Notes: generated by a model from the sequence alone, not told the origin. A stretch of 64,000 nt of DNA from Timema cristinae (GCA_039000515.1 JBCFYV010000024.1:42729979-42793978), one strand, 5' to 3'; shown: positions 45,960-57,530, counted from the first letter of the stretch. Numbers and translations: made by a program.

Positions 45960-46593
45960 TAGATGGATAATTTCAGTTTAAAACAAACAAACATGGGAAT
46001 ACATACGTTGGTGACAGTTTTTCACTCAACCACCGAGCGCTGTAGTCAACGCGTGAGTGGTGTTAGAAGAGAACAGGAATATCTGTTGAGGCTTTATCTT
46101 AACTAATCTGATGATATTTCTGGTGTAAACGTCTTTTGAATAGATTAAACTAAAACGAAAACTTAAGATATAGCACATTTCGATTGCATTCGTTTCATTT
46201 AATTAATTATAAAACTTTCCTAGGAAAATTTACCAATTTACATTTTATAAATAATACACACTACATTGGTCAGCCCAAGACGAAGTTGGGGTTTTAATTA
46301 TCGATGTTAGGTCACAAATTTTTATCAGAAATTGACTTGAAAGAAAAATTATCATTCACAATGAAAAACTATAAAAAGGTTCAGATGTGATTTTTTTTTT
46401 TTTTTTAGATATGTGAAAAACCTAAGCAAGTCGGGAATATTATAAAGAAAGTTTTGTAGTCACTCGGTAATAGCAGGATGAAATCTTACACAAGAATGAA
46501 TTTGTGTATAAAGCACCTATAGCTAGGATAGATCCTTAAGTCTGTCTTGTGATACGTTGACGTGCACCTTATGAACAAGCATTGTCTTAAAAT
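45960..46593. other. Intergenic, nothing recognised
   Basis: The stretch 'ttttcactcaaccaccgagcg' to 'gtgtagtc' near 46020 recurs at about 51030 ('attcaaccaccaagcggtgt'), so an old repeat is likely. Confidence 0.35.
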
Positions 46594-46603
46594 AAGTACC
46601 TTT

Positions 46604-46857
46604 CCCGCTCCGGTGGTCGCATGGTCTAACGCGCTACTATCGCAGTAGACTAAACTGTCGATGACGGAGAGATAAAGGTTCGAATCTCATTCGAGTGTAC
46701 TGAGGGTCTTTCTAAAATGGTCTTTAACTAGCTCTCTTTCCACGCAAGTGCGGGTACACTTACTCTAAATATAACCTTCCTAATCCTTAAACCATCAGCG
46801 TAATTAGTATATAAGTGTATAAATCGAACTAGTAGTAAGACATGGCGCTAAAAAAAA
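46604..46857 (+). mobile_element. SINE family A, full copy with TSD
   Basis: The 10-bp direct repeat 'aagtaccttt' flanks it (46594-46603 and 46858-46867). Head 'cggtggtcgcatggtctaac', B box 'ggttcgaatc', tail ending in poly-A. Confidence 0.88.
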
Positions 46858-46987
46858 AAGTACCTTTCATGCAATTGATGGACGAAAAACATGGTTAATT
46901 AGTATCTACACTACAGATGGGGTTGACCTCAAGGATATTGATGCCTTCTAAGATAATGTTTCATTTTTTAATTTAATTAAAGTATTT

Positions 46988-47062
46988 AAATTGCACTGTC
47001 TGAACCGACTGATTATATCAGCACACGACATATTAACCAACTTAAATGTAGAACATGTGAGA
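46988..47062 (-). mobile_element. SINE family F 3' fragment adjacent to the minisatellite
   Basis: 'ctgattatatcagcacac' and 'ccaacttaaatgtagaaca' match the 3' part of family F; the minisatellite starts within about 30 bases. Confidence 0.6.
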
Positions 47063-47089
47063 TAACATTAGAATAGACCAGAAAGAGAT

Positions 47090-48130
47090 AAGGTGTAATG
47101 AGGTGGACTGGCTAGAACTAGCTCAAGATATAGATAGGGTGTAATGAGGTGGACTGGATAGAACTAGCTCAAGATAGAGATAGGGTGTAATGAGGTGGAC
47201 TTGATAGAACTAGCTCAAGATAGAAATAGGTTGTAATGAGGGGGACTGGTTAGAACTAGCTCAAGATGGAGATAGGGTGTAATGAGGTGGACTGGATATA
47301 ACTAGCTCAAGATAGAGAAAGGCTGTAATGAGGTGAGGTGGACTTGATAGAACTAGCTCAAGATAGAGATAGGGTGTAATAAGGTGGACTGGATAGAACT
47401 AGCTCAAGATAGAGAGAGGGTGTAATGAGGTGGACTGGCTAGAACTAGCTCAAGATAGAGATAGGGGGTAATAAGGTGGACTGGATAGAACTAGCTCAAG
47501 ATAGGGATAGGGTGTAATAAGGTGGACTGGATAGAACTAGATAGAGATAGGGGTAATAAGGTGGACTTGATAGAACTAGCTCAAGATAGAGAGAGGGTGT
47601 AATGAGGTGGACTGGCTAGAACTAGCTCAAGATAGAGATAAGAATGTAATGAGGTGGACTTGATAGAACTAGCTCAAGATAGAGATAAGAATGTAATGAG
47701 GTGGACTGGGTAAAACTATCTCAAGATAGAGATAAGAATGTAATGAGGTGGACTGGGTAAAACTATCTCAAGATAGAGATAAGAATGTAATGAGGTGGAC
47801 TGGGTAAAACTAGCTCAAGATAGAGAGAGGGTGTAATGAGGTGGACTGGGTAAAACTATCTCAAGATAGAGATAAGAATGTAATGAGGTGGACTTGATAG
47901 AACTAGCTCAAGATAGAGATAAGAATGTAATGAGGTGGACTGGGTAAAACTATCTCAAGATAGAGATAAGAATGTAATGAGGTGGACTGGGTAAAACTAT
48001 CTCAAGATAGAGATAAGAATGTAATGAGGTGGACTGGGTAAAACTAGCTCAAGATAGAGAGAGGGTGTAATGAGGTGGACTGGGTAAAACTATCTCAAGA
48101 TAGAGATAAGAATGTAATGAGGTGGACTAG
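47090..48130 (-). repeat. Minisatellite array, reverse orientation, unit about 46 bp
   Basis: About 23 units of 'gaactagctcaagatagag' plus 'gtaatgaggtggactgg' occur. The reverse complement is the unit of 1665-2815. The right half shows a higher-order pattern in which 'agataagaatgtaatgagg' units alternate with 'agagagggtgtaatgagg' units. Confidence 0.92.
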
Positions 48131-48560
48131 ATTTTTATAAGCTCTCTATTTACCATTGACATATAGTAAGTAAGTGGGAGCCCAAGCTTATGATTACATT
48201 AAATAAGAGAAGGCACCTACACTATCTAGGGCGTGACAGACTAGTGTCAACAAATGGTGGGTTGAATATAATTGTGCGGCGAATTCACACATCGTCACGC
48301 GTGTTTTCTTTAACGCGGTGGCTCACATGGTAGATAGAGACGCTGTTAGCACATGTCCCTGGTAACACTAGACAGCTGGTCGCCAGCCGCCATGCGTGTT
48401 TCATACTGCACTACATACACTACACTACACATGCACGAACATACCAGCACTCGCCCCTCTCTCCACATATGTGGAAATCCTGCCACCTACGGGCACGCCC
48501 CAACACTACGCACCTCGTTAACAGTACACTCTGCCACAATGCAACTGGACCTACTAAAAT
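48131..48560. other. Intergenic, less AT-rich
   Basis: Open frames on the plus strand (48353-48690) show no known domain. Confidence 0.3.
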
Positions 48561-48564
48561 GACC

Positions 48565-48780
48565 AGTGGAAATCTTTATGCCAGGATGTATATTTTAAAA
48601 ATGTCCTTAATTAGATACTGTCCATGTGCAAATAGTAAAGTGGGTGTGTATAATCGTCATAGGAAGAGGGTAAATGTTATCAACACATAGACAAGAGGCC
48701 TCGCTGGGTGATCTGCTAACTTTCTTCCCTCTCTTTCTGTTTGGTACATTGGCGCGTAAGTGTGATAGTGCTTAGAATGC
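48565..48780 (+). repeat. Dispersed repeat shared with 60715-60965
   Basis: 'ccaggatgtatatt', 'acaagaggcctcgctgg' and 'tgtgatagtgctta' occur in the same order in both. The MITE at 48781 sits at the right end of this copy. Confidence 0.65.
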
Positions 48781-49173
48781 TTAAGGTGGAGGTATAAGTA
48801 ACACGGATTAAGGTAATTGTTTTTGCAGTTTTATAGAAAAACAGGTTTTGGCCAAAATGAATTAAATGTTTTTTCAGTAGAAACATGGAGGTTAATTTTT
48901 CTTCACAAGTGATAAAAGTTGTTGAATATTTCTCAAGGGTCTCCTGGAATTTAATGAGCACTTTTTCTCTTCATTTAAAAAGATTATCATCTAATGCCAC
49001 TATGCTCATGACAGATATTCAACAACTGTTAATATCACCACGTGGAGACAATTAAACTCTTATGTTTGTAGTGAAACAATATTTTATTAATTTTGATCAA
49101 GAAAATGTTTAGTTATAAAAACTGAAAAAAAACAACCTACCCTTAACTCTCGTCCCTTTCTACTCCACATTAA
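48781..49173. mobile_element. Fold-back MITE with TTAA at both ends, 393 bp
   Basis: TTAA at 48781-48784 and 49170-49173; ends 'ggtggaggtataag' and, inverted, 'ctttctactccaca'. It is the copy with the most regular pair of ends. Confidence 0.82.
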
Positions 49174-49600
49174 GCAACGTCATTTTACGTTGTAGATGTT
49201 ATTAATTTTACGAGATTTCAATAATCTTAGGAATTGAGGATGAATACGAACATCCATAATTAATTATTTATTTTTGAGGGATGGGAGTTTGAAAACCTCC
49301 TACCCCTTTTAGTATGTTTAGAGATGAACATTTCCAGTAAATTTCCAAAAGATTTTTTTTTTCAGAAATTTTCCGCAGTGGCAGATTGTAATCTATTAGG
49401 TAGCTGAAGGCGCTGGGCTGGGACATACGGTACTCAGATCCTATTAACTATACAGAGTGTTTCATTACATGTGGGACCCACTTCAGCGGTGGATACACTA
49501 AAACAATTAAATAAGTTCATACATACATGTGTTCCATTTGACCGTATGCTAAAAATTGCCATCTTTGGCCTGAACACAAGTCTGCAATACTCGTGTAGTA
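49174..49600. other. Intergenic, nothing recognised
   Basis: No supported feature. Confidence 0.3.
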
Positions 49601-49815
49601 CAGTAGCTCCGTGGTTTCTTTGGTGCTGACTGACAGTTGACAGCTGACTTCTGACAGTCAACATTTAGGTATATACCTAAATTTTGACTGTCAGAAGTGA
49701 CAGCTGATAAACACATATTTTTTGCAGATCATGTGGTTTGGCGTAGGGATACGTAATTTGGTCTGGTAACTTTTCAAAGCTGTAAGTCAGCACCAAAGAA
49801 GCCATGGGGCTACTG
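49601..49815. mobile_element. TA-flanked MITE (CAGTAGCCCC family), complete copy
   Basis: 'cagtagctccgtggtttc' to 'gccatggggctactg', with TA on both sides. It contains a central hairpin around 'aggtatatacct' with arms 'cttctgacagtcaa/ttgactgtcagaag'. Confidence 0.85.
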
Positions 49816-50317
49816 TAGAATGCCGCACGATTTTAAAAATACATTGAATTACAATGATTATAACAATTATAATGTTAAGCAGCTCCACATTACTGGAGTA
49901 TAAACATGATTAAAACTGTGAAACAAGATCAAATGGGACAAATGTTCATACGAATTTTTTTTCGTGGTTTTTGTGTCTCCTGTCCACCGCTGAAATGGCT
50001 CCCACGTGCTACAACCGGCCTGTAAACATAAAGCCATCAGCTAGTGCGGGATTCCCAGACTGTGCGTCGCGATACCCTGAGACGTCACCAGTTTTGGTCC
50101 GAGGCGTCACGGAAATAAGGAAAAACTAAAACATATCATGTATAAATGTGCAAATTTTCAATATGTGAACTCGCACATATTTTAAAGAATGGAATTAAAC
50201 CATACCAGGAAACACATAATTATTTCTTGTGAAAGCTCTCCCTGCATATGAGTTCGGATTCTAATGCCCCTGACATGTGAAGGGTGGCGTGGTCTCAGAT
50301 AGTTTGGGAGCCCATGA

Positions 50318-50546
50318 ACTAGTGTATGTCACTTACATGTTAGACTAGACGGCTGATGAGAGGGCGATTGGGGTTTGAATCCCAGTCGGGTGTATTGAGG
50401 GTGGTTTTTCTTAAATTGTTTTCCTCTCGCCCTCCCACGAAAATGTGGGTAAACTTCCTTTAAGTTCAGTTTCTTCATCCTTAATTCATTAGCGTAATTA
50501 GTATATAGGCGTATAGCCTGAAATAGTAGTATTACGCGGTGCTAAG
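50318..50546 (+). mobile_element. SINE family A copy
   Basis: B box 'ggtttgaatcccagtcgg', body 'aaaatgtgggtaaac', tail 'acgcggtgctaag'. The head before the B box is diverged. Confidence 0.78.
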
Positions 50547-50660
50547 ACAAACAACTATGGATGGGCGGGAAGTGTAGCAAAGTTGTTAGAAAATATTTAA
50601 GTCAACATTAGTTGAAATTATTTTAATTATATAATTGATGATATACTGAAATTAAAAACA

Positions 50661-50676
50661 ATATATATACATATAC

Positions 50677-50736
<60 letters not shown>
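50661..50736. repeat. (TA)n microsatellite
   Basis: About 75 bases of ta/tata with a few 'c' interruptions at the left. Confidence 0.95.
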
Positions 50737-50739
<3 letters not shown>

Positions 50740-50819
50740 CAATTGGAGATATTTTTCGATCAAATCTTTAGATCATTGAATTCCAGGAGAAGGGAAATGT
50801 ACTCATTAAATTTTAAATA

Positions 50820-50908
50820 TAATTCTGAAAATTGAAAAATGACACCTGGACAAGGGAATTGAACCCAGGACCCGTGTACAGGTGTCAATTTTCAATTTTC
50901 AGAATATG
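50820..50908. repeat. Small inverted repeat built from a family E arm
   Basis: 'attctgaaaattgaaaaatg' plus 'acacctg' is mirrored by 'caggtgtcaattttcaattt' plus 'tcagaat' with a 30-base tRNA-like centre ('ggaattgaacccagg'). Confidence 0.65.
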
Positions 50909-50909
50909 A

Positions 50910-52153
50910 TATCTAGATGGAGTAATCCTTACTAAAAGCATAAATAATAGCTTTGGCTATTTGATTTTTAAATATAATATTGAATTATTAGGCCTGACAT
51001 ATCTAGTCGACAGAATACCTCACGTTAGTGACAGATTCAACCACCAAGCGGTGTAGTCTGTACGTGAATATGAGAAGAGAAATGGAATCGTTATTGGAAC
51101 TCGTTTGATAATAATGTTCCTCTCCTGATGGATTAAAACTGAAGTGTAGAATTTTAAAACTTAATATTTCTTGATTGTATTCGTTCCATTTAAATGACCG
51201 TCACTATTTTCAAAAACGTAGGAAAAATTGAATTTTCCCTAATGGGAAACATTTTCTCATCTACCGTTAAAAATTGTAGATTCCCACATTCGCCGAAAAC
51301 CTAACGGAGAACAGAAACGTGGTCACATAACGAACTCTTTAAGTCAATCACCACAAGATTTCCGCCTAATCGACGTGAGCTGTTCCGCTAAAGTTCAACT
51401 CATCTCTACTTTGTCCGCTCTGTCTGAGAGTTCGACACAGGAGAACCAATCAAATCTCAGAACCAACCATCTCCAATCAGTGCGCATGCGCTGTAGAGCT
51501 AGAAGTGAGCAGACAGCTTCGTTATTTGTTGTGAGGAGATTTGAAATAACCCGTTAATGAAAGCGTGTGTATCGATGTATAGGATTGTGCCACGACACAG
51601 CGTTATAATTTGAAAACATCCATCATGAAAATGGTCTAAAATAAATATTTATCCGCTAGAAAATAAAATATGTTGATAATCAGCTGTTTTAAATTTGCAT
51701 TGCAATAATTCTTCATGGGTCAACATACATGCGCAACTGAGGAAGATTCTGTTCACTATTTTCGTTGAACGTGTGAATCAAACTTTATCATAGTTTGTCC
51801 CTGGCTCAAATATCTCTTTGAACGAGCTCGTGAACTGTTTACTTGTGAACGGGGTGAACGCATGATGTGACTCAGTAATCAGCTTGTGATGCTGTGCAGG
51901 GTCGGCGGGTTATCGGCACACACAGGGTCCACAGCTGGTGAGAGTGTTGTTATGATCCACTGCCATATGGGGCCCACAGCACGCTGCTCCGATACAAGTG
52001 GGATGCTGTTCTCAATGAAAAGAGATATGGACCACCCAATAAGACACGCGTTCCTTTTGAACAACGTTAGAGGAGGGGGAATATAAACGACACAAGAATA
52101 CTCAAGTTTTTTTTAAAAAGAATTGGTAGGTCTTAACGCGAGTGGTTTTTTTT
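50910..52153. other. Intergenic with a less AT-rich, CpG-containing block
   Basis: At 51340-51560 CpGs are frequent and a perfect GCGCATGCGC (51482-51491) occurs; at 51840-52080 the DNA is again less AT-rich. A plus-strand 66-codon frame (51886-52086) has no recognised domain. No gene is called. Confidence 0.3.
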
Positions 52154-52409
52154 AATCATCGAATCTTACTACCCGTTCGGGCTACAATCATATTTACTAA
52201 TTTCACTAGTTTTGTTAGGGATTAAGAAAGACGAATTTATAAGAAGAGTTCCCATTTTTGTATGAAAGGTAAGTGGAAAACCATTATAGGAAATACCGCC
52301 CTCAGTACACTAGACCAAGATTCGAACCCTGACCTCCCCATCATCGGCAGTCCGGTATAGCCTATTGTGAGAGTGACGTATCCGACCGTGTGTCCACCGA
52401 AACGGGTGC
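52154..52409 (-). mobile_element. SINE family A copy
   Basis: 'tcttactacccgttcgggct' to head 'tgtccaccgaaacggg'. Confidence 0.8.
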
Positions 52410-52552
52410 TATTTAAAGGTTTAATCTAAGTGGTTAGGATGATGACGCTAGTTTTCTAGTGGAAAAGAGGATGGTAAAAAACTACTACTAGCGCGCTCGG
52501 CCAGGATTAGGATCGTGAACTTGCCATCGCCGGCAATCAAGTACATCGTGGA

Positions 52553-52720
52553 CCCACTTCGGTGGCCGCATGATCTAACGCGCTACTCTCGCAGTACATT
52601 AGGCTGCCAATGAAGGGGAGCTCAAGATTCGAATCTCGATTGGATGTACCGAGGGTGGTTTTTTCCCCAAATGGGTTTCCACTGTCCTTCCATGCAAATG
52701 TGGGTAAACTTCCTCATCCT
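52553..52720 (+). mobile_element. SINE family A, 3'-truncated
   Basis: One of the best preserved heads ('cggtggccgcatgatctaac', 'gattcgaatctcg'); it stops after 'cttcctcatccttca'. Confidence 0.78.
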
Positions 52721-52797
52721 TCATCAAATTTAGCAGGACGTAACTCATCATGGAAGAAAATATGCAGGGTAATAATAGGCCTCGATCATAAAGACTA

Positions 52798-52994
52798 TTA
52801 AGGTGGGAGTGTAGTCGACGCGAGATAAGGTCAGTGTTTTTTTGCTGTTTTTATAGCAAAAAATTTTTATTAGTCAAAATAAATCATTGCTCCAATAGAA
52901 ACATAGAGAGTAATGTTCTTCCCACGGTGACCTTAACAATTCTCAAATATCAGTCAAGGGTGTCCTGGAATTTAATGAAATTTTTAATAGTTAC
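52798..52994. mobile_element. Fold-back MITE (TTAA family), left arm only
   Basis: TTAA at 52798-52801, then 'ggtgggagtgtag' and the left arm; it is cut at 'gaatttaatgaaatttt', where a reverse SINE body follows. Confidence 0.72.
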
Positions 52995-53195
52995 ATTAAT
53001 GTGTTATAGGTTAGGAAGACTACATTTAGAGGAAGTGTACCCACATTTACGTGGAGGGAGAGTGCAAAACAATTTAGGGAAAAACCACCCTCAATGTACC
53101 TGACTCGGATCGAACCCTGTGCTCCCCATCTTTGGCAGTTTAGAATATTGAGGGAATAGTGCCTTAGATCATAAAGACACCGAAGCCGGTCCAAT
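52995..53195 (-). mobile_element. SINE family A, tail-truncated
   Basis: Body 'gtgtacccacatttacgtgg' and head 'agacaccgaagccgg'. Confidence 0.76.
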
Positions 53196-53267
53196 AAATC
53201 TAATCTGATAATTATAATCGATTTGGGTCTTATTTCATCTTCAACATGTCCAACTTTAATTTTAACA

Positions 53268-53578
53268 TTAGCTTTGTTGACCTCGATCGTCTTGGGGTAA
53301 AGTTCTCACCTCAGGACTTGATGTTTATGGGTTCAAACCCCAGCCGGGTCGAAGCATTTTTCTTGAACGATAAAAACCCGTAGCACAACTTCTTTCGAAG
53401 GGGACGCAAAGCCATCTGTCCCATTTCGATTGTGGGCATATGAAAGAACACCTGGAAGGTATGTGAAAATATACTTCCGGAAAAATTGGTAGGACCTCTC
53501 GTTTTCGCTCATAGAAATTCTCGTGTGCGGTTCAGAAAGTGCACGTTAGATACCTCAAATAAATAAATAAAATCTACT
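53268..53578 (+). mobile_element. tRNA-derived SINE, family C
   Basis: B box 'gggttcaaaccccag' near the start; the 3' end 'gaaagtgcacgttagatacc' and (aaat)n match the SINE at 18535-19695. Confidence 0.65.
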
Positions 53579-54712
53579 TTAATATATTTAGGGTATTTAA
53601 ATTAAAACTTAGAATTTGAATGAACATTTTTTAATAGATATAATACTCGTATAATAAAGTGGCCATTCGTCCCCGATTTTATGAGTCAGAAACTCTCACG
53701 TTTTGTCGGCGAGGATCAAGTACAGATATTTTCATAACTAGACTATAATGAGCCCATCCTCGCTGTGAAAGATTACAAACCGGCGTTGGAAACATAGGTT
53801 GGCACATCAAGCTTTTTTACTCTTCTTTCGAAAATTACTTAGCTCTTAGAAAGAAAGCAAAAAAAGCCCTTTAGTTTTTTTCCTTGTTAAGAAGAGACAA
53901 AGGACTTTTTTTTAATAAAAAAAGATGAAAAAAAATAGAAAGATAGTAAGCTAAGGTCAACATGGGGAGAAACCAATTATGACCACCAAAACCGTTCCTC
54001 GAATAATCATAGAGCCGCAGAAACCATCTTCACGACTCTTCCCACGAAGAAGAAGAAAAAAATAAAGATACGACTAAGGCAGAAACGAAAATTAACTGGA
54101 GGTAAATTTATGGCACTTTTAGGTAAAAAAAAAAACGCGCTCATGTTTTTTTTTGTCAGACCGGAAACAGCAGTTTTGTGTTGCGTTACTAGTGTGGTCC
54201 TTACCCCCCCCCCCTCACCCGCTTTCCTAACCAAACTTCTTTTTGTCGGCACGTGTTTGAAGTCGAAAGGGGGTGTTGTGAGTGGGAATCGACTAGGAAA
54301 TCAGGTAGTAGGTAGGTAGGTAAGGTACCTCTTCAACAGTGGTGACCACACAAACACAGATACACTTCAATTTCCACAGAAACCGCCTTTAAGAAAATAT
54401 AAACTTTTTTTTGATCGTGGTCAACATGATCATATTTTAAAATATTAATAGTGATATTTTATAAGAAGTGATATATCAAGGAAAAAAAGGGACAGTGCAG
54501 AGCACGTGACTTGACGTATTAATGCGTTAAAGTAGATCAAGTAGCTTTTCTATCGGGCAGATAAGACCAGTTCCTTTGAAAATTGGATTGAATCACGTCA
54601 GCTTTAAAACACTAAATAATACCACATGTAGGGAATCTATTTAAAAGTTTTGGTGAGTCTTTCTTAGTGTATTTAAACTGTCTATTTATTTGATAAAATA
54701 TGTATATTATAT
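53579..54712. other. Intergenic, nothing recognised
   Basis: AT-rich with poly-A/poly-T runs and a poly-C run near 54205; open frames on both strands at 54007-54319 are mutually overlapping and not supported. Confidence 0.3.
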
Positions 54713-54715
54713 TTT

Positions 54716-54756
54716 TTATCACCACGTCATCACACCTGTTCAGGTTATACGCATAA
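54716..54756 (-). mobile_element. SINE tail fragment
   Basis: 'caccacgtcatcacacctg' and 'ttcaggttatacgcat' are the common tail in reverse; no target duplication was seen. Confidence 0.5.
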
Positions 54757-54899
54757 GATAAATGTATTTAATAAAATATGTGATAAACATTCTGAGACCG
54801 TCTTTGATGAAAGATGTGCCATGACATTTGGTCACATTTCTTTCTATAGAAGTAGTGCAATATTTTATTATTATTATTATTTTAATTACGTGCTCTGTC

Positions 54900-55225
54900 T
54901 TATGCAGGTACATTCCTTTTGTCAATTAGCTTAGACCACCAATGCACCCTGTCCTCTCTCTCCTCTTCCAGAACGTTTTCTTTCCTTCAATTCATCCGAT
55001 ATTTGAATCCTCCTTCTTCCTAAGCTCTTCTTTCTCCAAACCTTTCTTTCTATGACGTCATGCAGAAACAGTTCCTCCTAAGGATGTGTCCGATCCAGTT
55101 TGCTTTGTACCGAAGAATCACATCAAAAACTGTTCTCTTCTCACGCACACTCTTCTTAGGACTTAATTTAGCACCCCGTCTGTCCACCTGATCTTCTCAA
55201 GTCTTCTCCATCACAGCTTTTCAAA
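54900..55225 (-). pseudogene. LINE reverse-transcriptase fragment, second type
   Basis: The minus strand encodes 'REKRTVFDVILRYKANW' followed by 'IGHILRRNCF', then, with stops, 'K.RFGE', 'RRIQI.DEL' and 'ERGQGALVV'. 'RYKANWIGHILRRNC' is the C-terminal signature of another LINE group common in insect genomes. It is distinct from the 'RWYGHV' LINE. Confidence 0.75.
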
Positions 55226-55256
55226 GATCCCACTATAAATTAAAGATACGGAATAT

Positions 55257-55512
55257 AGACCCATATATATTTTTTTTAGACCGCGTCTTTCTACCAGTCG
55301 GGCTATACGCTTATGCACTAATTACTACAATGGTTTTAGGGATTAGGAAGGCTAAATTCAGAAGAATTGTACCCACATTTGCGTGGAGGGAGAGTGGAAA
55401 AAACCCACCATCAGTACAGCCGACTGAGGTTCGAAACTCAAATCTCCCAGTCATCGGCAGTCTAGACCACTGCAAGAATAGCGCGATAGACCACACAGCC
55501 ACCGAAGCGGGT
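55257..55512 (-). mobile_element. SINE family A, full copy with TSD
   Basis: The 12-bp direct repeat 'gatacggaatat' flanks it exactly (55245-55256 and 55513-55524). The tail on this strand ends in a T/TA-rich run. Confidence 0.88.
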
Positions 55513-55810
55513 GATACGGAATATTACTATCATTTAAATACAACTATATTTTGTAATTTTTAATAATTAATACACAGAATGTTATTCTTTTAATAAACTA
55601 GATGAAGTATACAGCGTTGTCAGGAAGGCTATTCATTGAAAAATATCTAATCATAATTTTAAAATCCCTGTTTCAAGGTGCACACGTTCATACACAAGGG
55701 ACACTAATTTTTAAAATTTCGAACCTCTGCATGCGGTAGATATCGCGCAATGCTCTTGACAGACAGACACTCTATTCATTTTATAAATATATACCAAGGT
55801 ATCAAGGTAT

Positions 55811-55827
55811 TATTATTATTATTATTA

Positions 55828-55874
<47 letters not shown>
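55811..55874. repeat. (ATT)n microsatellite
   Basis: A 64-base run directly at the 3' end of the SINE at 55875; it is the expanded (taa)n tail of that SINE. Confidence 0.93.
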
Positions 55875-56155
55875 GAGCACCGTGTCTTACTACACGTTCG
55901 GGTGATACTCACTTACGCTAATGTGTAATGGTAGGTGATTGTGAGATAAATGAAGGACCTACAGTTTAACGTGGGATCCGAACCACGGTGGAGGCCTGGC
56001 ACTCCACACATTTACAAGTTGTGATTAATACACGTCTTGTCAAGAGGTGAAGAAAGGGTTTGGCAATAATATAAATCTGTGCCGGGACAGAGGATTGAAC
56101 CCCGGACCCCCATCACTGAAGTATGACACCTTACCCCTAGACCACCAGGTCAGAG
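55875..56155 (-). mobile_element. SINE family B copy
   Basis: Reverse orientation; body 'cacggtggaggcctggca' and head 'ctagaccaccaggtcagag' match 854-1133; tail 'agcaccgtgtcttactac'. Confidence 0.88.
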
Positions 56156-56679
56156 TTTGAATATTATTTGTTTTGTATTCGATATAGCTTATTTATAATA
56201 TGGTCTATTAATTTTAATGAAGTTAAATAATAGTAGCGTGATTAATTTTAATATTTCTATATTCGTATTAAAATGGTTTGACGCTTTTATTGTTTAGCTA
56301 TTCTCCACCAGGTAGATTCTTCTACCGATATTTATGATCATGTGAAGTTTCAGTTGTGAATAGATTTCGAAACATACTTATATTGAAACGTGCTCATCGT
56401 AAACGACCATAATATCTCAATTCTTAAGTTTATCAAGTAAGAAAAACTCTTAAGAGCCCGTCTCACCTCATCGATATTCCCTAACTTAGGTAGGTAATAC
56501 AGCTCGAGACAGGCGTCACATCATGGTGCTAACTTTTTTTATTATACCTTTGAAAGAAACGGAATTGAAATCAGTAAAAAGTTTTACAATTTAAAAATAA
56601 ACCTTTAAAAAGTGATTATTTTTAATTTAGTAAAAAACTTTATATCTATCCTGATTCCGATGTTGCCAAGTTTTTTAAA
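56156..56679. other. Intergenic
   Basis: 'agagcccgtctcacctcatc' near 56453 is the reverse complement of a string at about 59757 ('gtgagacgggctctta'); otherwise nothing was recognised. Confidence 0.35.
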
Positions 56680-56800
56680 TACTGCCTCTTACTACCCGTT
56701 CGGGTTATACGCTTATATAGTAATTACACTAATATGTTAAAGATGAGGAAGTTTGAATTTTGAGGAAAGGTATCAGCCTTTGCGGTAGGGTATAATGCGA
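56680..56800 (-). mobile_element. SINE family A, truncated
   Basis: Tail 'cttactacccgttcgggtta' and part of the body; head missing. Confidence 0.72.
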
Positions 56801-56902
56801 AGTTAATACCTAAGTTAATACATAAACCCCAATTTGATGCGATATTTGGTTGGGTGTAATCTAATATCTAATTCCCCGGTTAATCGGATATTCATCTGTC
56901 TC

Positions 56903-57121
56903 TTAAGGGTGCAACCGAAGGGAAGGCAAGTATTTTTTACAGTTTATATAAATTAAAATTTTTTGGCCAAAATAAATCAAATATTTCTCCAGTAGCAATA
57001 TAGAGTTTAGTTTTCTGCACATGCTTATATCAACAGATCTTGAATATTTGTCAAGGATGTCCTGGAATTTTGTCAAAACTTTTTATCTTTATTCAAACAG
57101 TTTTGACAAAATTCCAGGACA
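56903..57121. mobile_element. Fold-back MITE (TTAA family), altered right arm
   Basis: TTAA at 56903-56906 and the left arm ('ggccaaaataaatcaaatat', 'gaatatttgtcaaggatg'). The right arm is replaced by an exact inverted copy of 57059-57080. Confidence 0.65.
57059..57120. repeat. Perfect 22-bp hairpin, 18-base loop
   Basis: 57059-57080 ('gtcctggaattttgtcaaaa', 'ct') and 57099-57120 are exact reverse complements. Confidence 0.93.
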
Positions 57122-57351
57122 ATCAAAGATTGCAAACCTGCAGAATCGACAAGGAGACCTGCCAGAGGGTGGAGTTTTTTTTTTTTGTAATGTGTGTCTC
57201 AATAAAAGGAACAGGTAAGTACCGTTTTTATAAATAATATTTATTTTTAAACCACAGTCCCAGATTTGTAGGTATGATGTCTTTTTTTTATCTAGAGGTC
57301 TTTTCGTGCTGGATTTTGTGAATTAATCACTGTGACCTCTTTAAAAAAAAA

Positions 57352-57530
57352 CGCTCATGTCTTACTGCCTGTTCGGGCTGTTCTCACCAATACGCTAGTG
57401 GAAATGTACCAGCATTTGCATGGGAGGGAAGAGATACATCATATAGAAAAAACTCTGTATTACCATCCGGGACTCGAACCCAAGATATCTCGTGCCCATT
57501 TTTACGTTAAGTATCCGAACTGTATGCCTA
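57352..57530 (-). mobile_element. SINE family A, internally deleted
   Basis: 'tcttactgcctgttcgggct' and 'aatgtaccagcatttgc' are recognisable, B box 'gggactcgaaccc'. Confidence 0.6.

Noticed and set aside
51886..52086. 66-codon plus-strand frame with overlapping minus-strand frame
   Set aside because: Mutually overlapping frames of similar length, no family resemblance.
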